DNA of 64,000 nucleotides, from NCBI GenBank assembly GCA_963734365.1, contig CAVTGV010000004.1:992001-1056000 (forward strand). Reading direction: 5' to 3'. This document shows positions 52,401-60,700 of the stretch, one piece after another. Origin of the DNA: JACVRW01 sp963734365 (GTDB lineage Bacteria > Actinomycetota > Thermoleophilia > Solirubrobacterales > Thermoleophilaceae). Each line of letters begins with the position of its first letter. Positions within the stretch are counted from its first letter, which is position 1. The notes beneath the pieces are model-generated. The model ran no database searches. It was not told the DNA's origin and was given only the letters and a program-made list of their open reading frames with translations. The position numbers were made by a program, and so were the translations under genes.

Positions 52401-52808
52401 CACCTGCACGTGGAGTTGCTGGGTCACGGTGTTCTGCGCCACCAGCGCGCCGTCCACCCGCAGCTTCAGGTTGAAGCCGAAGGTGGCCGCGGTGCCGAGC
52501 GAGTCCACGCCGGGCACCAGCGCCGGCAGGAAGGCGTCCTCCTCCGTGTACGGGGCGAAGCGGACGATGATCACGTCGGTCGTGCCGGTCGGCCGCAGCT
52601 CCACGCTCCAGGGCACGTCGTCGAGGGGCTGAGCCGGCGCCACCAGCACGACCGGGTGGCGGGTGGCCCAGTCCACCGTCACGTCCCCGGTCGCGCTGAT
52701 GGCGAGCGGCTCGAACCGCGCGCCCGCCTCGAACGGCGCGGTGAGGTGGTCCGCCATGTTGAGGTGGGAGCCGGCGTGGCGGATGTCGGGATCGACTGAG
52801 ATGGCCAC
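49464..52808 (-). CDS. Large baseplate/fibre-like protein with predicted beta-propeller
   Basis: 1114 residues from the GTG at 52808, 8 bases after the J-like stop. Three parts are visible: residues 1-510, partly helical, with 'RLYRRSFLRVPGEIRDLLNG' near 210, unknown; ~510-835, six to seven ~45-55-residue repeats each with an aromatic strand start such as 'GWTELAAGF', 'RWTDVAPL', 'GWTHIAAI', 'SWTHVFSGDF', then 'D...YD...G' strands, consistent with a beta-propeller; and 835-1114, a C-terminal domain ending 'RQRGLSSVTLDEET'. Following the J-like gene, it fits a tail-fibre or receptor-binding position. The open frame upstream of 52808 is antisense shadow. Confidence 0.7.
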   Translation of the reverse strand: MAISVDPDIRHAGSHLNMADHLTAPFEAGARFEPLAISATGDVTVDWATRHPVVLVAPAQPLDDVPWSVELRPTGTTDVIIVRFAPYTEEDAFLPALVPGVDSLGTAATFGFNLKLRVDGALVAQNTVTQQLHVQVAEGVTAKTLLLLGSEKPRVRRLGRELAAMRLLGRARDDALDKLGAEVAVPRFADRLEYKFGALVSSAKREPDDDYRRRVRLYRRSFLRVPGEIRDLLNGPGADTSPNAGAIGKLAEKVPVAKRGPYTKRFSVDEQPDELAIGIHLVAAGDSKYRDNFLEFVRAVHLIWPRQTAQADAVHEARYLPRGKGGREERYDHEQRLRKELRSLFTFSSLEAGAEPALAVGLSEALIRAARCIKALGGPVPLPAFRTQRGDRGSRYELGLGADVKRLTGAELAAMRTQHAALMAADPEFGQIANPDPNDPRVKKEIQGLLKTMQPATAAADPDGLWLFEPCGLRTVHRLPSQANAPWPVTHLSHFPVHGIVIEERAPQPALPVGGWTELAAGFPGRNDFDVVVSYEREAHAGQLWSTEGDGTLTGRTRDTTWQPTITHIAMGAFIADYQDAMLVYDASTETLRIHGVTQQGVMPTPVVTKTNVGSRWTDVAPLPVGGLDVYLARVVLYDRRSGDLIIYDVQTLASGQLKLVEHTKKQKWRPGWTHIAAITNAQGSGELFFYDRLREEGAFYEQTGAGDLVLRGHVHHDLGSWTHVFSGDFGPALGEGVAFFDQGSGLAELRDGDFALLGRHRKWPRTASQFVSGHFSDGSNSDVLVYERVTGHVSIWRTSDKGEVSLLRDSNTFPRSPGYELVARYHAPGDPGTNAVLADGLANALSAWTGLGEPAWTVLTRSQTGQAWQQAAPHATADPPLVAFAKADLPTVTDPQALVPKLLAIEPEQVAAIRLDPTQSQAIVSNTAAAEGILRGIAGLLANEQLTSLLPLVTTGNDVVLVVGTEPLPAAGTNLYEAPSTGFRWYVVPIEGAPGAIRASGAKTEYAPSEPGLCALVCVGYARRDGTEPYEFRVKLPAGALLTFEQYEWLMNLLGHAYPAGVRVNTWSIRQQHVDLKIDQTTAPLDPAISRTFRAFRRIRQRGLSSVTLDEET

Positions 52809-52816
52809 GAACGCCC

Positions 52817-54250
52817 CTAGACGATCCAGAGGCTGTCGGGGTCGTCCACGAGCCGCGGCACCTGGTTCGCCTGGAGCTGCACGTTGTCGCCGCAGCCGAG
52901 CCGCTCGGGTGGCGGCTTCGCCTGGCTCTCGCCGAAGTCGACGGCGTCGAACCCGGGCGGATACCGGAGCAGCTCGACGTCGCGCGCATCGGCGATCCCG
53001 TGCTCGTTCATCAGCGCCCAGACCACCTCGCTCGCGCGGACCGGCTCGCCGAAGCTGAGGCCCTCCACATAGCTTCGGAGCCGCTGTGTGAGGATCGCCT
53101 TGAGGTGCTTCGCCTCGGGCCGGTTGTTCAGGGTCTGCGGGTCGCCCGAGGGCAGCGGCACGTCGCGCACCGACAGCTCCGCGGCCACGCCGACGCCGAT
53201 CTCCTCGGCCTCCTGGATCTGGGGGAAGATGCTGATCGGCCGCAGGTCCTCGATCGCCGACTCGACCGCTACGCGCAGGCCGGTCGGCCCGGTCCAGATC
53301 GCCGACGGCGTGGGCGCCACCAGGATGGTCAGGTAGTACGGGGTGCCGATGTCGCGCTCGGCCCCGAACACCCGCTGGATGAAGTTGAAGTTGCCGAAGA
53401 TCGACTGGTTCACGTCCAGCCCGCCCCACATGTCGCGCACCTGGACCCGGCGCACCCCGGGCACGAGCGAGACCGCCAGCTCGATCGAGTCGGCCGTCCA
53501 GATCGAGCGCGGCGCCCGGAGCAGCAGCGCCCGGTAGCGCTCGTCGGACCACAGGAGCTCGCCGCCCGTGAGCGAGACCGTGTGCGTGAGCTGTACGTCG
53601 AAGGGCGCCTGGGCGTCCTTCTGGGCGTCGAAGAACGGCTGCAGCGTGGGGTCCTCCGCGTTCCACTTCGTGAGCTTCTGAGCCGCGTTCGTGGCCGAGA
53701 TGTTCTGGCCGGGGTAGAAGGCCGTGACCTGGACCTCCTGCTCCGTGGTCGAGGCCGAGAGCGTCACGGTCTCCGCCGTGGCCGCGTGGTAGGCGCCGTC
53801 GGCGGAGGTCATGCGCGAACCGCGCGGCAGGCTGATGCTGTCGCTGCCCGCGGGCAGGTTCGCGGCGCCCGTGAGCTTCAGCTTCACCTTGCCCTGGGCC
53901 TCGAGGTGCGGCCGCTCGATGCCCACCTCCTCGCCGAGCCGCGACAGCGCATCGCCGCGCGCGCTCGGAACGAAGCTGTTGTCGTAGATCGCCGAGAGCG
54001 CGCTCCACGTGCGCCAGTCCTCGAGCGCGCTCACCTCGAGCAACTTGCGCACCGCGGAGCCCGAGCCGAGGTCGAGCTCGTTCCCGAACAACGCTCGCGC
54101 GAGCGCGAGCTTCTCGGCGAGCAGGCGCGCGAACGGCTTGGGCACGAAGCCGTCGCGCGTGATGCCGAACCCGTCGGCACCGGTCGTCCGTGCCACCGCG
54201 GCGTCGATCGCCAGGACGTCGGCCGTGTCGATGCTCGTAGCGTCAGCCAT
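52817..54250 (-). CDS. Baseplate J-like protein
   Basis: 477 residues from the ATG at 54250, overlapping the gp25-like gene by 8 bases. 'LPAGSDSISLPRGSRMTSAD' near 135 and 'VTAFYPGQNISATNAAQKL' near 175 are the J/gp6 family hinge region; 'SIELAVSLVPGVRRVQVRDM' near 260 is the usual central block; 'LKAILTQRLRSYVEGLSFGE' near 385 lies in the C-terminal part. J proteins form the wedge ring that links the spike hub to the sheath. Strongest tail-module assignment besides the sheath and spike. Confidence 0.85.
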   Translation of the reverse strand: MADATSIDTADVLAIDAAVARTTGADGFGITRDGFVPKPFARLLAEKLALARALFGNELDLGSGSAVRKLLEVSALEDWRTWSALSAIYDNSFVPSARGDALSRLGEEVGIERPHLEAQGKVKLKLTGAANLPAGSDSISLPRGSRMTSADGAYHAATAETVTLSASTTEQEVQVTAFYPGQNISATNAAQKLTKWNAEDPTLQPFFDAQKDAQAPFDVQLTHTVSLTGGELLWSDERYRALLLRAPRSIWTADSIELAVSLVPGVRRVQVRDMWGGLDVNQSIFGNFNFIQRVFGAERDIGTPYYLTILVAPTPSAIWTGPTGLRVAVESAIEDLRPISIFPQIQEAEEIGVGVAAELSVRDVPLPSGDPQTLNNRPEAKHLKAILTQRLRSYVEGLSFGEPVRASEVVWALMNEHGIADARDVELLRYPPGFDAVDFGESQAKPPPERLGCGDNVQLQANQVPRLVDDPDSLWIV

Positions 54251-54719
54251 CTCCGCCACCTCCTCCGAGAGTGAGTTCCACGCGCTCGCCCGAGACGGTC
54301 TCAAACATCACGGTGACCTCGAGGTATCCAAGCTTTGTCAGCGGGTCCTGCTCGTCCGGCAGGCCCACGTCGAGAATGCGGCCCACGCGCGGCTCCGCCC
54401 GCAGCACGTCGATCACGGCCACCCTGAGCGTCTCGCGCGTGAGCGTCCGCCCCGTGCCCTCGGTCAGGGCGCGCAGGCCGTTGAAGCCGAACCGTGTGTT
54501 GAAGATGTCGGAGCCGAGCGCCGTGGTGAGCGCAACGGTGAGCGACTGGCCCAGGCACTGCACATCACCCACCCGGGCGAGGTCGACGATCCGGCCCTGG
54601 GCATCCTTCGCCGGCACGAGGTCGCGCCCGTGGTCGCCGAGCTCGACGGGGTCGGCCTCCAGGCTCCACCCCAGCAGGCGCCTCCTTACCGCGTCGCGCT
54701 CTTCCTGGACGCCCGCCAT
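54243..54719 (-). CDS. gp25-like baseplate wedge protein
   Basis: 158 residues from the ATG at 54719 (TAATG overlap with the spike stop). 'CLGQSLTVALTTALGSDIFN' near 54 and 'ALTEGTGRTLTRETLRVAVI' near 84, followed by 'DVLRAEPRVGRILDVGLPDE' near 105, match the GPW/gp25 fold, and the sequence ends in a Gly run. The EPR core motif of gp25 appears as 'AEPRVGRI'. It docks at the base of the tail, next to J. Confidence 0.85.
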   Translation of the reverse strand: MAGVQEERDAVRRRLLGWSLEADPVELGDHGRDLVPAKDAQGRIVDLARVGDVQCLGQSLTVALTTALGSDIFNTRFGFNGLRALTEGTGRTLTRETLRVAVIDVLRAEPRVGRILDVGLPDEQDPLTKLGYLEVTVMFETVSGERVELTLGGGGGDG

Positions 54720-56707
54720 TACTTGTGCACGTCCATGGCGGTCGAGACCTTCACGTCCACGTTCTTCGACTCGAGCTTGATGTCGCCGTTCGGGGCCTTG
54801 AGGATGAGGTCCTTGGCGGCGTGGATCGTCACAGCGCCGTTGCCGTCGATCGTGATGTGGGCCTGATCCGACTCGTCCTTGGCCGTGAGCGCCTCGGGCC
54901 GGGCTCCTACCGCGTGGAGGCCCTTCTTGCTCCCCACGCGGATCGTGAGTGTGCCCACCTCGATCACCCGGTTGCCGTCGCCGTCGACCAGGTCGTTGGT
55001 CACGTCGCCCCCGTGCGCGGTCACCGCGCCGTCTCCGCTTGCCGACGCCCGGTTCTGCACGCCCACGGGCAGGACCAGCCACCAGTCGCCGGCCTGGGCG
55101 GTGTCCGGGCCGGCCTTCGCCTCCCAGAGCGCGCCCACGTCGACCGGGTCCTCGGCGTCGCCGTTCCGGTGCACGAGCATCACGCGCGTGCCCGGGTAGC
55201 GCGGAAGCACGAGCCCGCACTCCCCCCACGCGAACGGCGACACGTACGGCACCCCGTCCACCGGCGAGGGCTTCTGGCGGTCGATCGGGATACGGGCGGC
55301 CTGGCGCCCGCCGCCGTCGGGCTCCTCGAGCCCTCGGAACAGCCGCTGGGTCTGGCGCGGCCGCTCGGCCACGGAGTCGTCCTGGGCCACGGCCCGCACC
55401 TCGGCGGCCTCGGCCGGGCGGTGCGCGGCCGCGGCCTCCTGCGTCATGCCTCGGAGCGCGTCCACTGTGGCGGCGATCGGCGTGGCCGCCGGGCCGCGAG
55501 CGCTGCTGCCGTCGGCGGAGGCGTTCGACCCGCCGCCGCTCGGCTGGTCCCATGCGTCGGTCTTGCTCGCGATCTCGAGCCCGGCGACGGTCGTGGTGAA
55601 CGCGCTGGTGCGCCCGAGCCGGTGCTCGACCGAGCTCACGTAGACGAGCTTCTCCTCGCCCTCGTCGAGTTCGGCGAGCGGCGACGTGAACGGCGCCGCG
55701 ATGGCCGGGAGCGGGTTCGGAGGGAGCGTGGCCGAGAGGTCCTCCTTGGGGACGTGCAGCGAGACCACGTCGCCCGGCTTGATGTCGGGACGTCCCTTCA
55801 GCGTGAGGGTGTAGCCGGCCCTCGCGCCCGTGTCGGCCGTGGGGTCGGTGACGTCGGCGTTCGGGTCGCGCGGCTCGTCGCCCGTGCGGCTCACCTCGAC
55901 CAGGCCGCCGCTCGCGTTGAGGGGCTTGGGGTCGCCGTTGTCGAGCGGGACCTTGCGCGGCCCGAAGTACACCTTGCCGTTCCGGATCAGGATCATCCCG
56001 CGACCGGCCTTGCCGGAGGTCTGCTCGGCGCGCCCGGCGAGCTTGCCGAGCGCCTCGCGGTAGCTGGTGCCGTGGTTTATCGCCACTCGCGCCGCGTCGG
56101 CGGGCGCCGGGGTGCCCCCCGGCGGCGCCGTGGCTATCTCGACCGGGACGTGCAGGTCGCCGAGCAGCCGGTTCACGGCGTCGTCCACGGTCGCCTCGTC
56201 CACGGCCTTTCCGACCCGCCGGCTCCGCGCGTGATGGAAGGCGCGCTCCTGCGCCGTAACCTCCGTCTCGTACATCCGGGTGCCGGTCTTCCGGCTCACG
56301 CTCAGAATGGACAGCTCCGCCACGAGCGCGGGCTCCAGCGCGGTGGCCGCCGTCGCGCCGAGCAGGTCACTGAGGCCGGCCACGCTCCCCATGTAGCCGG
56401 CGATCCCGGTCGCCGCGTCTCGCCAGTACAGGTAGAGCCGCACCACCGTCGGCGAGCTGCTGTGGCCCTGCGCGATCAATGCGTAGTGCTCGTCGATCAG
56501 CCCTTCGATCGTGAACGAGTAGGTCCCGCCCGAGAAGTCGCCGGGCAACGTGGCTTGGATCTCGGCGTAGTAGTCCTCGCGCCGCACCAGCAGCGTGGGG
56601 ACCGGCGAGATCGTGCCCGCGACCTCGGTGTAGAAGCCGAGCGCCCAGCCCGCGTCGTTGCCCACGGCCGAGCTGTCGAGGAGCTGGCCCGCGCTCGTGA
56701 TGCTCAC
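54719..56707 (-). CDS. Spike protein: gpD-like plus gpV/OB-fold (VgrG-like) fusion
   Basis: 662 residues from the GTG at 56707, overlapping the previous gene by 4 bases. N-terminal ~400 residues look like the late-control gene D/gp27 hub ('LSILSVSRKTGTRMYETEVT' near 150, 'AINHGTSYREALGKLAGRAE' near 225). Then 'YVSPFAWGECGLVLPRYPGT' and 'VGALWEAKAG' form an OB fold like gpV/gp5, and the C-terminus has beta-helix-like repeats ('ITIDGNGAVTIHAAKDLILK' then 'APNGDIKLESKNVDVKV'), the piercing needle. Fusion of hub and needle into one VgrG-like chain is seen in injection systems. Confidence 0.85.
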   Translation of the reverse strand: MSITSAGQLLDSSAVGNDAGWALGFYTEVAGTISPVPTLLVRREDYYAEIQATLPGDFSGGTYSFTIEGLIDEHYALIAQGHSSSPTVVRLYLYWRDAATGIAGYMGSVAGLSDLLGATAATALEPALVAELSILSVSRKTGTRMYETEVTAQERAFHHARSRRVGKAVDEATVDDAVNRLLGDLHVPVEIATAPPGGTPAPADAARVAINHGTSYREALGKLAGRAEQTSGKAGRGMILIRNGKVYFGPRKVPLDNGDPKPLNASGGLVEVSRTGDEPRDPNADVTDPTADTGARAGYTLTLKGRPDIKPGDVVSLHVPKEDLSATLPPNPLPAIAAPFTSPLAELDEGEEKLVYVSSVEHRLGRTSAFTTTVAGLEIASKTDAWDQPSGGGSNASADGSSARGPAATPIAATVDALRGMTQEAAAAHRPAEAAEVRAVAQDDSVAERPRQTQRLFRGLEEPDGGGRQAARIPIDRQKPSPVDGVPYVSPFAWGECGLVLPRYPGTRVMLVHRNGDAEDPVDVGALWEAKAGPDTAQAGDWWLVLPVGVQNRASASGDGAVTAHGGDVTNDLVDGDGNRVIEVGTLTIRVGSKKGLHAVGARPEALTAKDESDQAHITIDGNGAVTIHAAKDLILKAPNGDIKLESKNVDVKVSTAMDVHK

Positions 56708-57270
56708 AGCCCGGCTCCGATCCGCTCGAGGACGCGCGGGTGCGGCGGCCTGGGTTCCGCGTCGGCGTTGTCGCCGTCCGCCCGCCGCCACGCCAGCTCG
56801 ATCCGCGAGCCGAAGTCGCCCGAGCCGCGGAGCGTGCCCGCCCGGATGTCCCAGGACAGGAGCGCCACGTCCGCCACCGCCCCGTTCGACGAGCCACCCG
56901 AGTCGGGCACCTCGCGGTCTAGGCCCGCCGTGAGCGGCAGCGCGGCGCCGGCCGTGCCGCTGAAACGCTCCACGAGCCGAAGCGGGAACCGTTCCACCGC
57001 GCCGACCGGCGCCGGGGTGGCCTGGGACGGGTCCGGGCGAGGCTGGCGCTCATCGTCGCTGGTGCTCACGACGGCGTCCCCGGGCTGGTCGCGCCACGTC
57101 GCGGCCAGGCCGCTCGGCGCGATCAGCACCAGAGACAGGTCGCGGTCGAGGTCGATGGTGGCGGGCAGCCCGTTCACGAGCTGCACGAGCCGGCGCTCGT
57201 ATCCCTCGGGCGCCTGCACCCCGGGCGGGGGCGTCATCCGGGATCGGACCACGTCCGAGTACACGGCCAT
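56704..57270 (-). CDS. Small structural protein, tail-locus (gpX/LysM position), unknown family
   Basis: 188 residues from the ATG at 57270. 'MAVYSDVVRSRMTPPPGVQA' start, 'ATIDLDRDLSLVLIAPSGLA' near 38, and a Pro/Arg-rich end. The position between the tube-like gene and the spike is where LysM/gpX-like inner-tail proteins sit, but I see no LysM repeat. Longer upstream frame is shadow. One base from the next gene. Confidence 0.55.
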   Translation of the reverse strand: MAVYSDVVRSRMTPPPGVQAPEGYERRLVQLVNGLPATIDLDRDLSLVLIAPSGLAATWRDQPGDAVVSTSDDERQPRPDPSQATPAPVGAVERFPLRLVERFSGTAGAALPLTAGLDREVPDSGGSSNGAVADVALLSWDIRAGTLRGSGDFGSRIELAWRRADGDNADAEPRPPHPRVLERIGAGL

Positions 57271-57271
57271 G

Positions 57272-57766
57272 TCAGGCGGTCTCCATGTCCGCGAGGGCGG
57301 CGACCCCGAGGCTGGCGACGTCCAGCAGCTTTCCGAGGATTCCCGGCAGCGGCATGTAGGCGAGCGAGATCGAGACATCGAGCGCCTCCCGGCGCCCGGC
57401 CGACGCCGTGAACGACAGGCTCTGGATCTGCATGTCGGTGCGGATCGTGAGCGCGGTGACCAGCACGAGGCCGGTGACCCGCCCGCCCGTGACCGACGCG
57501 AGCGCGCTCCCCCTCTTCCCCACCTCCGCGAGGTTCTCGAGCGCCAGCTTCCAGGCGAACCGCTCCCGCCCGATGAGGCTCCCCGACAGCGAGATCGTGT
57601 CGTCGTGGACCGCCACCGCCGCCTTGAGCCCGGACGACCCGATCGGCGGCAGCTGATACGTCTCCGACAGCGACAGGCTCGTGACCGCGTAGAGCGGCAC
57701 CGTGACCAGCCCGTCCGAGATGATCGCCGAGGGCTTGCCCGCATAGGTTTGGAAGCTCTCGGCCAT
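57272..57766 (-). CDS. Second tube-like or gpU-like tail protein
   Basis: 164 residues from the ATG at 57766. Beta-rich: 'LVTVPLYAVTSLSLSETYQL' near 18, 'LTIRTDMQIQSLSFTASAGR' near 105, 'LDVSISLAYMPLPGILGKLL' near 128. Composition and place between the giant protein and the spike suit a tube-initiator or gpU-like terminator. No exact match recognised. It starts 2 bases before the stop of the giant gene. Confidence 0.6.
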   Translation of the reverse strand: MAESFQTYAGKPSAIISDGLVTVPLYAVTSLSLSETYQLPPIGSSGLKAAVAVHDDTISLSGSLIGRERFAWKLALENLAEVGKRGSALASVTGGRVTGLVLVTALTIRTDMQIQSLSFTASAGRREALDVSISLAYMPLPGILGKLLDVASLGVAALADMETA

Positions 57767-57767
57767 C

Positions 57768-60700
57768 TCAGTCCTCGTCCATGGCGAAGAGCTCGAACTT
57801 GTCAAGCAGCTTGAGGTCGTCGGCCAGATCCTCGACGCGGCCACCCTCGACACCCACGACACGCTTGATCCCGAGGTCCTTCAACGCATCGGCGATCTGA
57901 CCGCGCACGATCGGGTCGTTCTCGACCGTGTCCTTGGACAGGCCCTTCGTGATCTGCTGGATGCGGCGGTTGGCCTCGGCCTGAAGCGGCAGCGCCTGGA
58001 GCAGCTCCGGCGGGTACTCGTGACCACTGGTGAGCAGGTCGACGAACATCTGATGGTCGGTGGCGGCGTTCTTCGGCAGGTTGCGCCCGAGCGCGCTCAC
58101 CCGCCGCACTACCAGTTCGCTGAGCGCCTTGTTGTCGACCCAGATCGGCGGGCCTCCGCCCTTCGGGATCAGGATGATGTCCGTCCCCGGCAGCGTCACG
58201 TTGGCGTCGGGCGCCTTCATGACGATGTACTTCTTGCCCGCCCAGAAGCCGAATTGGTACTCCCCGTGGAGGCCGCGGTAGGTCCGCTGCAGGATCTCGA
58301 CGTACTCCGGGAACTGCACCTTCGGCCAACTCGTGCGGCCGGCTCGGTACATCGTCCACAGCTGGCGCAGCATGGTCACGCCGCCATGCGCGGCGAGATC
58401 GGTGGCCACCTTCGACCGCCCGACCTCCTCTGCGAACAGCCCGATCTCAGAGCGCATGCCGCCGCTCGTGCTGTCGAGCCACTCCTGCGCACGTTCCTTG
58501 CGCGGGCTTGCCCACCGCTTGATCACGACAGGCGCGTCCCGGCGGAAGCCCTCCTCGTCGATGAGGTCCTTGACGCGCTCGACCTGCTTCAGGTACCTCT
58601 CCCCCTCGAGCGCCGAGGCGCGGCGGATCTTGTTTAGATCGGCCAGCGCGTTCCCCACGGACATGATCTCGGCATTCGGCGCGTTCGCCGCCTGCATGCG
58701 TCGTACCAGCTCGGACGTCGCGTCGGTGAGCGTGATCTGCTCCTCGGCGCGAATCGCGCGCCGCACGAGCGCGCGCTCCTCCTGGACCGCGCGGACCAGG
58801 GCGGCGTAGCCAGCGGGGTCCTCCTTCTTCATCCGGTCGAGGGCCGGAAGCTCCCGGTAACCCAGGCCGACCGCTTCGATCAGCTCGGCGTCCGCCGTCA
58901 GCGGCGTGCTGAGCTTCGCGGCGATCAGCCGGTCGAGCGCACTCGCCGCCGCGACCACCTTTTCGACGGAGAGCCCGCGTTCCTGCCAGGCCTTGACCGC
59001 CGCGTCCTTGGCGCCCGCGGTCGCGAACGGAGGCACGAGGAGCACGCCCAGGGTCTCGTTCGGCGCCAGTGTGGCCGCCTCGACCAGCACGCGCCCGTCC
59101 CTACTCGCGAGCACCTCGCGCGCGCGGATGCTCCCACCCGCGCCGACCAACAGATTCGTGCGGGGCCCGGCCGACTCGGCGGCGGCGCGGGCGCGGTTCG
59201 CCGCCGCGACCGCCTCCATGGCCGCGTCCACGACTTCCTTGTCGAGGGCCAGGTCGCGCAGCGCCAGCGCGAGCCGGCCCGCCTCGACCTTCGCGGCGGC
59301 GCCGTCCGCCGCGATGGCGCGGCGCACCAGCTCTGGCTGGAGCTCGGCCACCCGCAGCAGCGCCGCACCGTGACTCACGGGCTCCGTGCCGCGCGGCTGC
59401 CTCAAGAGCTCCGCGACCGCCGCCCGGCCCGGCCCGGCCGCTCCGAGTACGATCACCTCGGCCTCGGACAGGCCCGCGGGCAGGAGCAGCAGTGGCTTGG
59501 GCGCGGGCAGCAGCCGGAACATCGGCGCGCCCGTGCCGGCGCTGAGCGTCAGCACGCCGCCGCCCTGGCTCCGGACCGTATAGCCGGCGCCCTTCAGCTT
59601 CGCCTCGAGCAGCTTGGGCGACGAGCCCGGCTGCGCGGGGTCGTACTCGTACACGCCGCCCGGCCGCTGGACGAGCAGCGCGCCGCCGACGGCCTGGCCC
59701 GGCGCGGGTAGCCGCCGCACGAGCGACGGGTCGTACTCCATCGAGCCGAAGCGCTGTTTCCACGTGGCCATGCCGTCGGCGTAGCCGGCGAGGCCGTTCT
59801 TCGTCGTGCCGAGCTGTGCGTGGATCTCCTCCGGCAGCGCGGACATCCGCCTGAGCGCCGTCTCGAGCTTGTCGCACAGCGCCACGCCGCGCTTCTGAAG
59901 TGCGTTGAACTGCGCCTTCGACCCCGGGTTGTCCATGAACTGGCGGAACTCGGTGGCCCACTTCAGCGTCTGCGGATTGAGCTGCGAGATCTCAAGTGCC
60001 AGCTCGTTCGCGGCCAGACCGCGGAGCCGGGTGAGCATCGCCCTGCCGCCGATCGCGGCCATGACGCCGTTCAGCACCACGCCGGTCGCGATCGACGCCG
60101 CCTCGGCCTCGCCGAGCGGCTGTTGCTCCTGCCCGCTCGCGGCCACCCCGAGCCGCGAGATCAGGACCGGCAGCCCCGTGGTGACGACGGTCTGGGTGCC
60201 GAGGATCGCTATCAGCTGCACCGTGGGACGGCCGCGGAAGAGCGCGAGCGCGCCCACCTCGATCACCTGGCCCAGCACGTGGAACGCGCCGAACATGATG
60301 AAGTTGTCCACCGTCTCCGTGAGCAGCTTGCTCGGGTCCGTCGGCTTGTCGAGGAACACCGCCTGCCCGAACGCGTTGATCGCCGTGAACACCGCGGCCT
60401 CCGCAAACGTGACACGCGTGATCGAGATCGCCGTGCCTCCGACGCCGACGAACTTCTTCGTGATCAGGAGCGCCGCGATGTTGATCGCGATGCCCTCGAT
60501 CAGCTCGCGCCGCTGAGCCGACCGCAGCTCTCGGGCGATGCGTTCGATGTCCTTGTGCCACCAGTCGATGTTCCGGGCGATCTGGGTGAGCTCCTCCTCG
60601 CCCGGGACGGGATCGAGCTTCGGGTGGTCGAACTCCTCGACGAACTTCTTCCGAAGGTCTTCGATCCGCTGCATCCAGCGGCGGTGCTCGCTCCCGCTGC

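Noticed and set aside
52809..54008. Upstream extension of the 49464-52808 frame
   Set aside because: It overlaps the J-like gene in another frame; the GTG at 52808 follows the J-like stop by 8 bases and gives a clean start.
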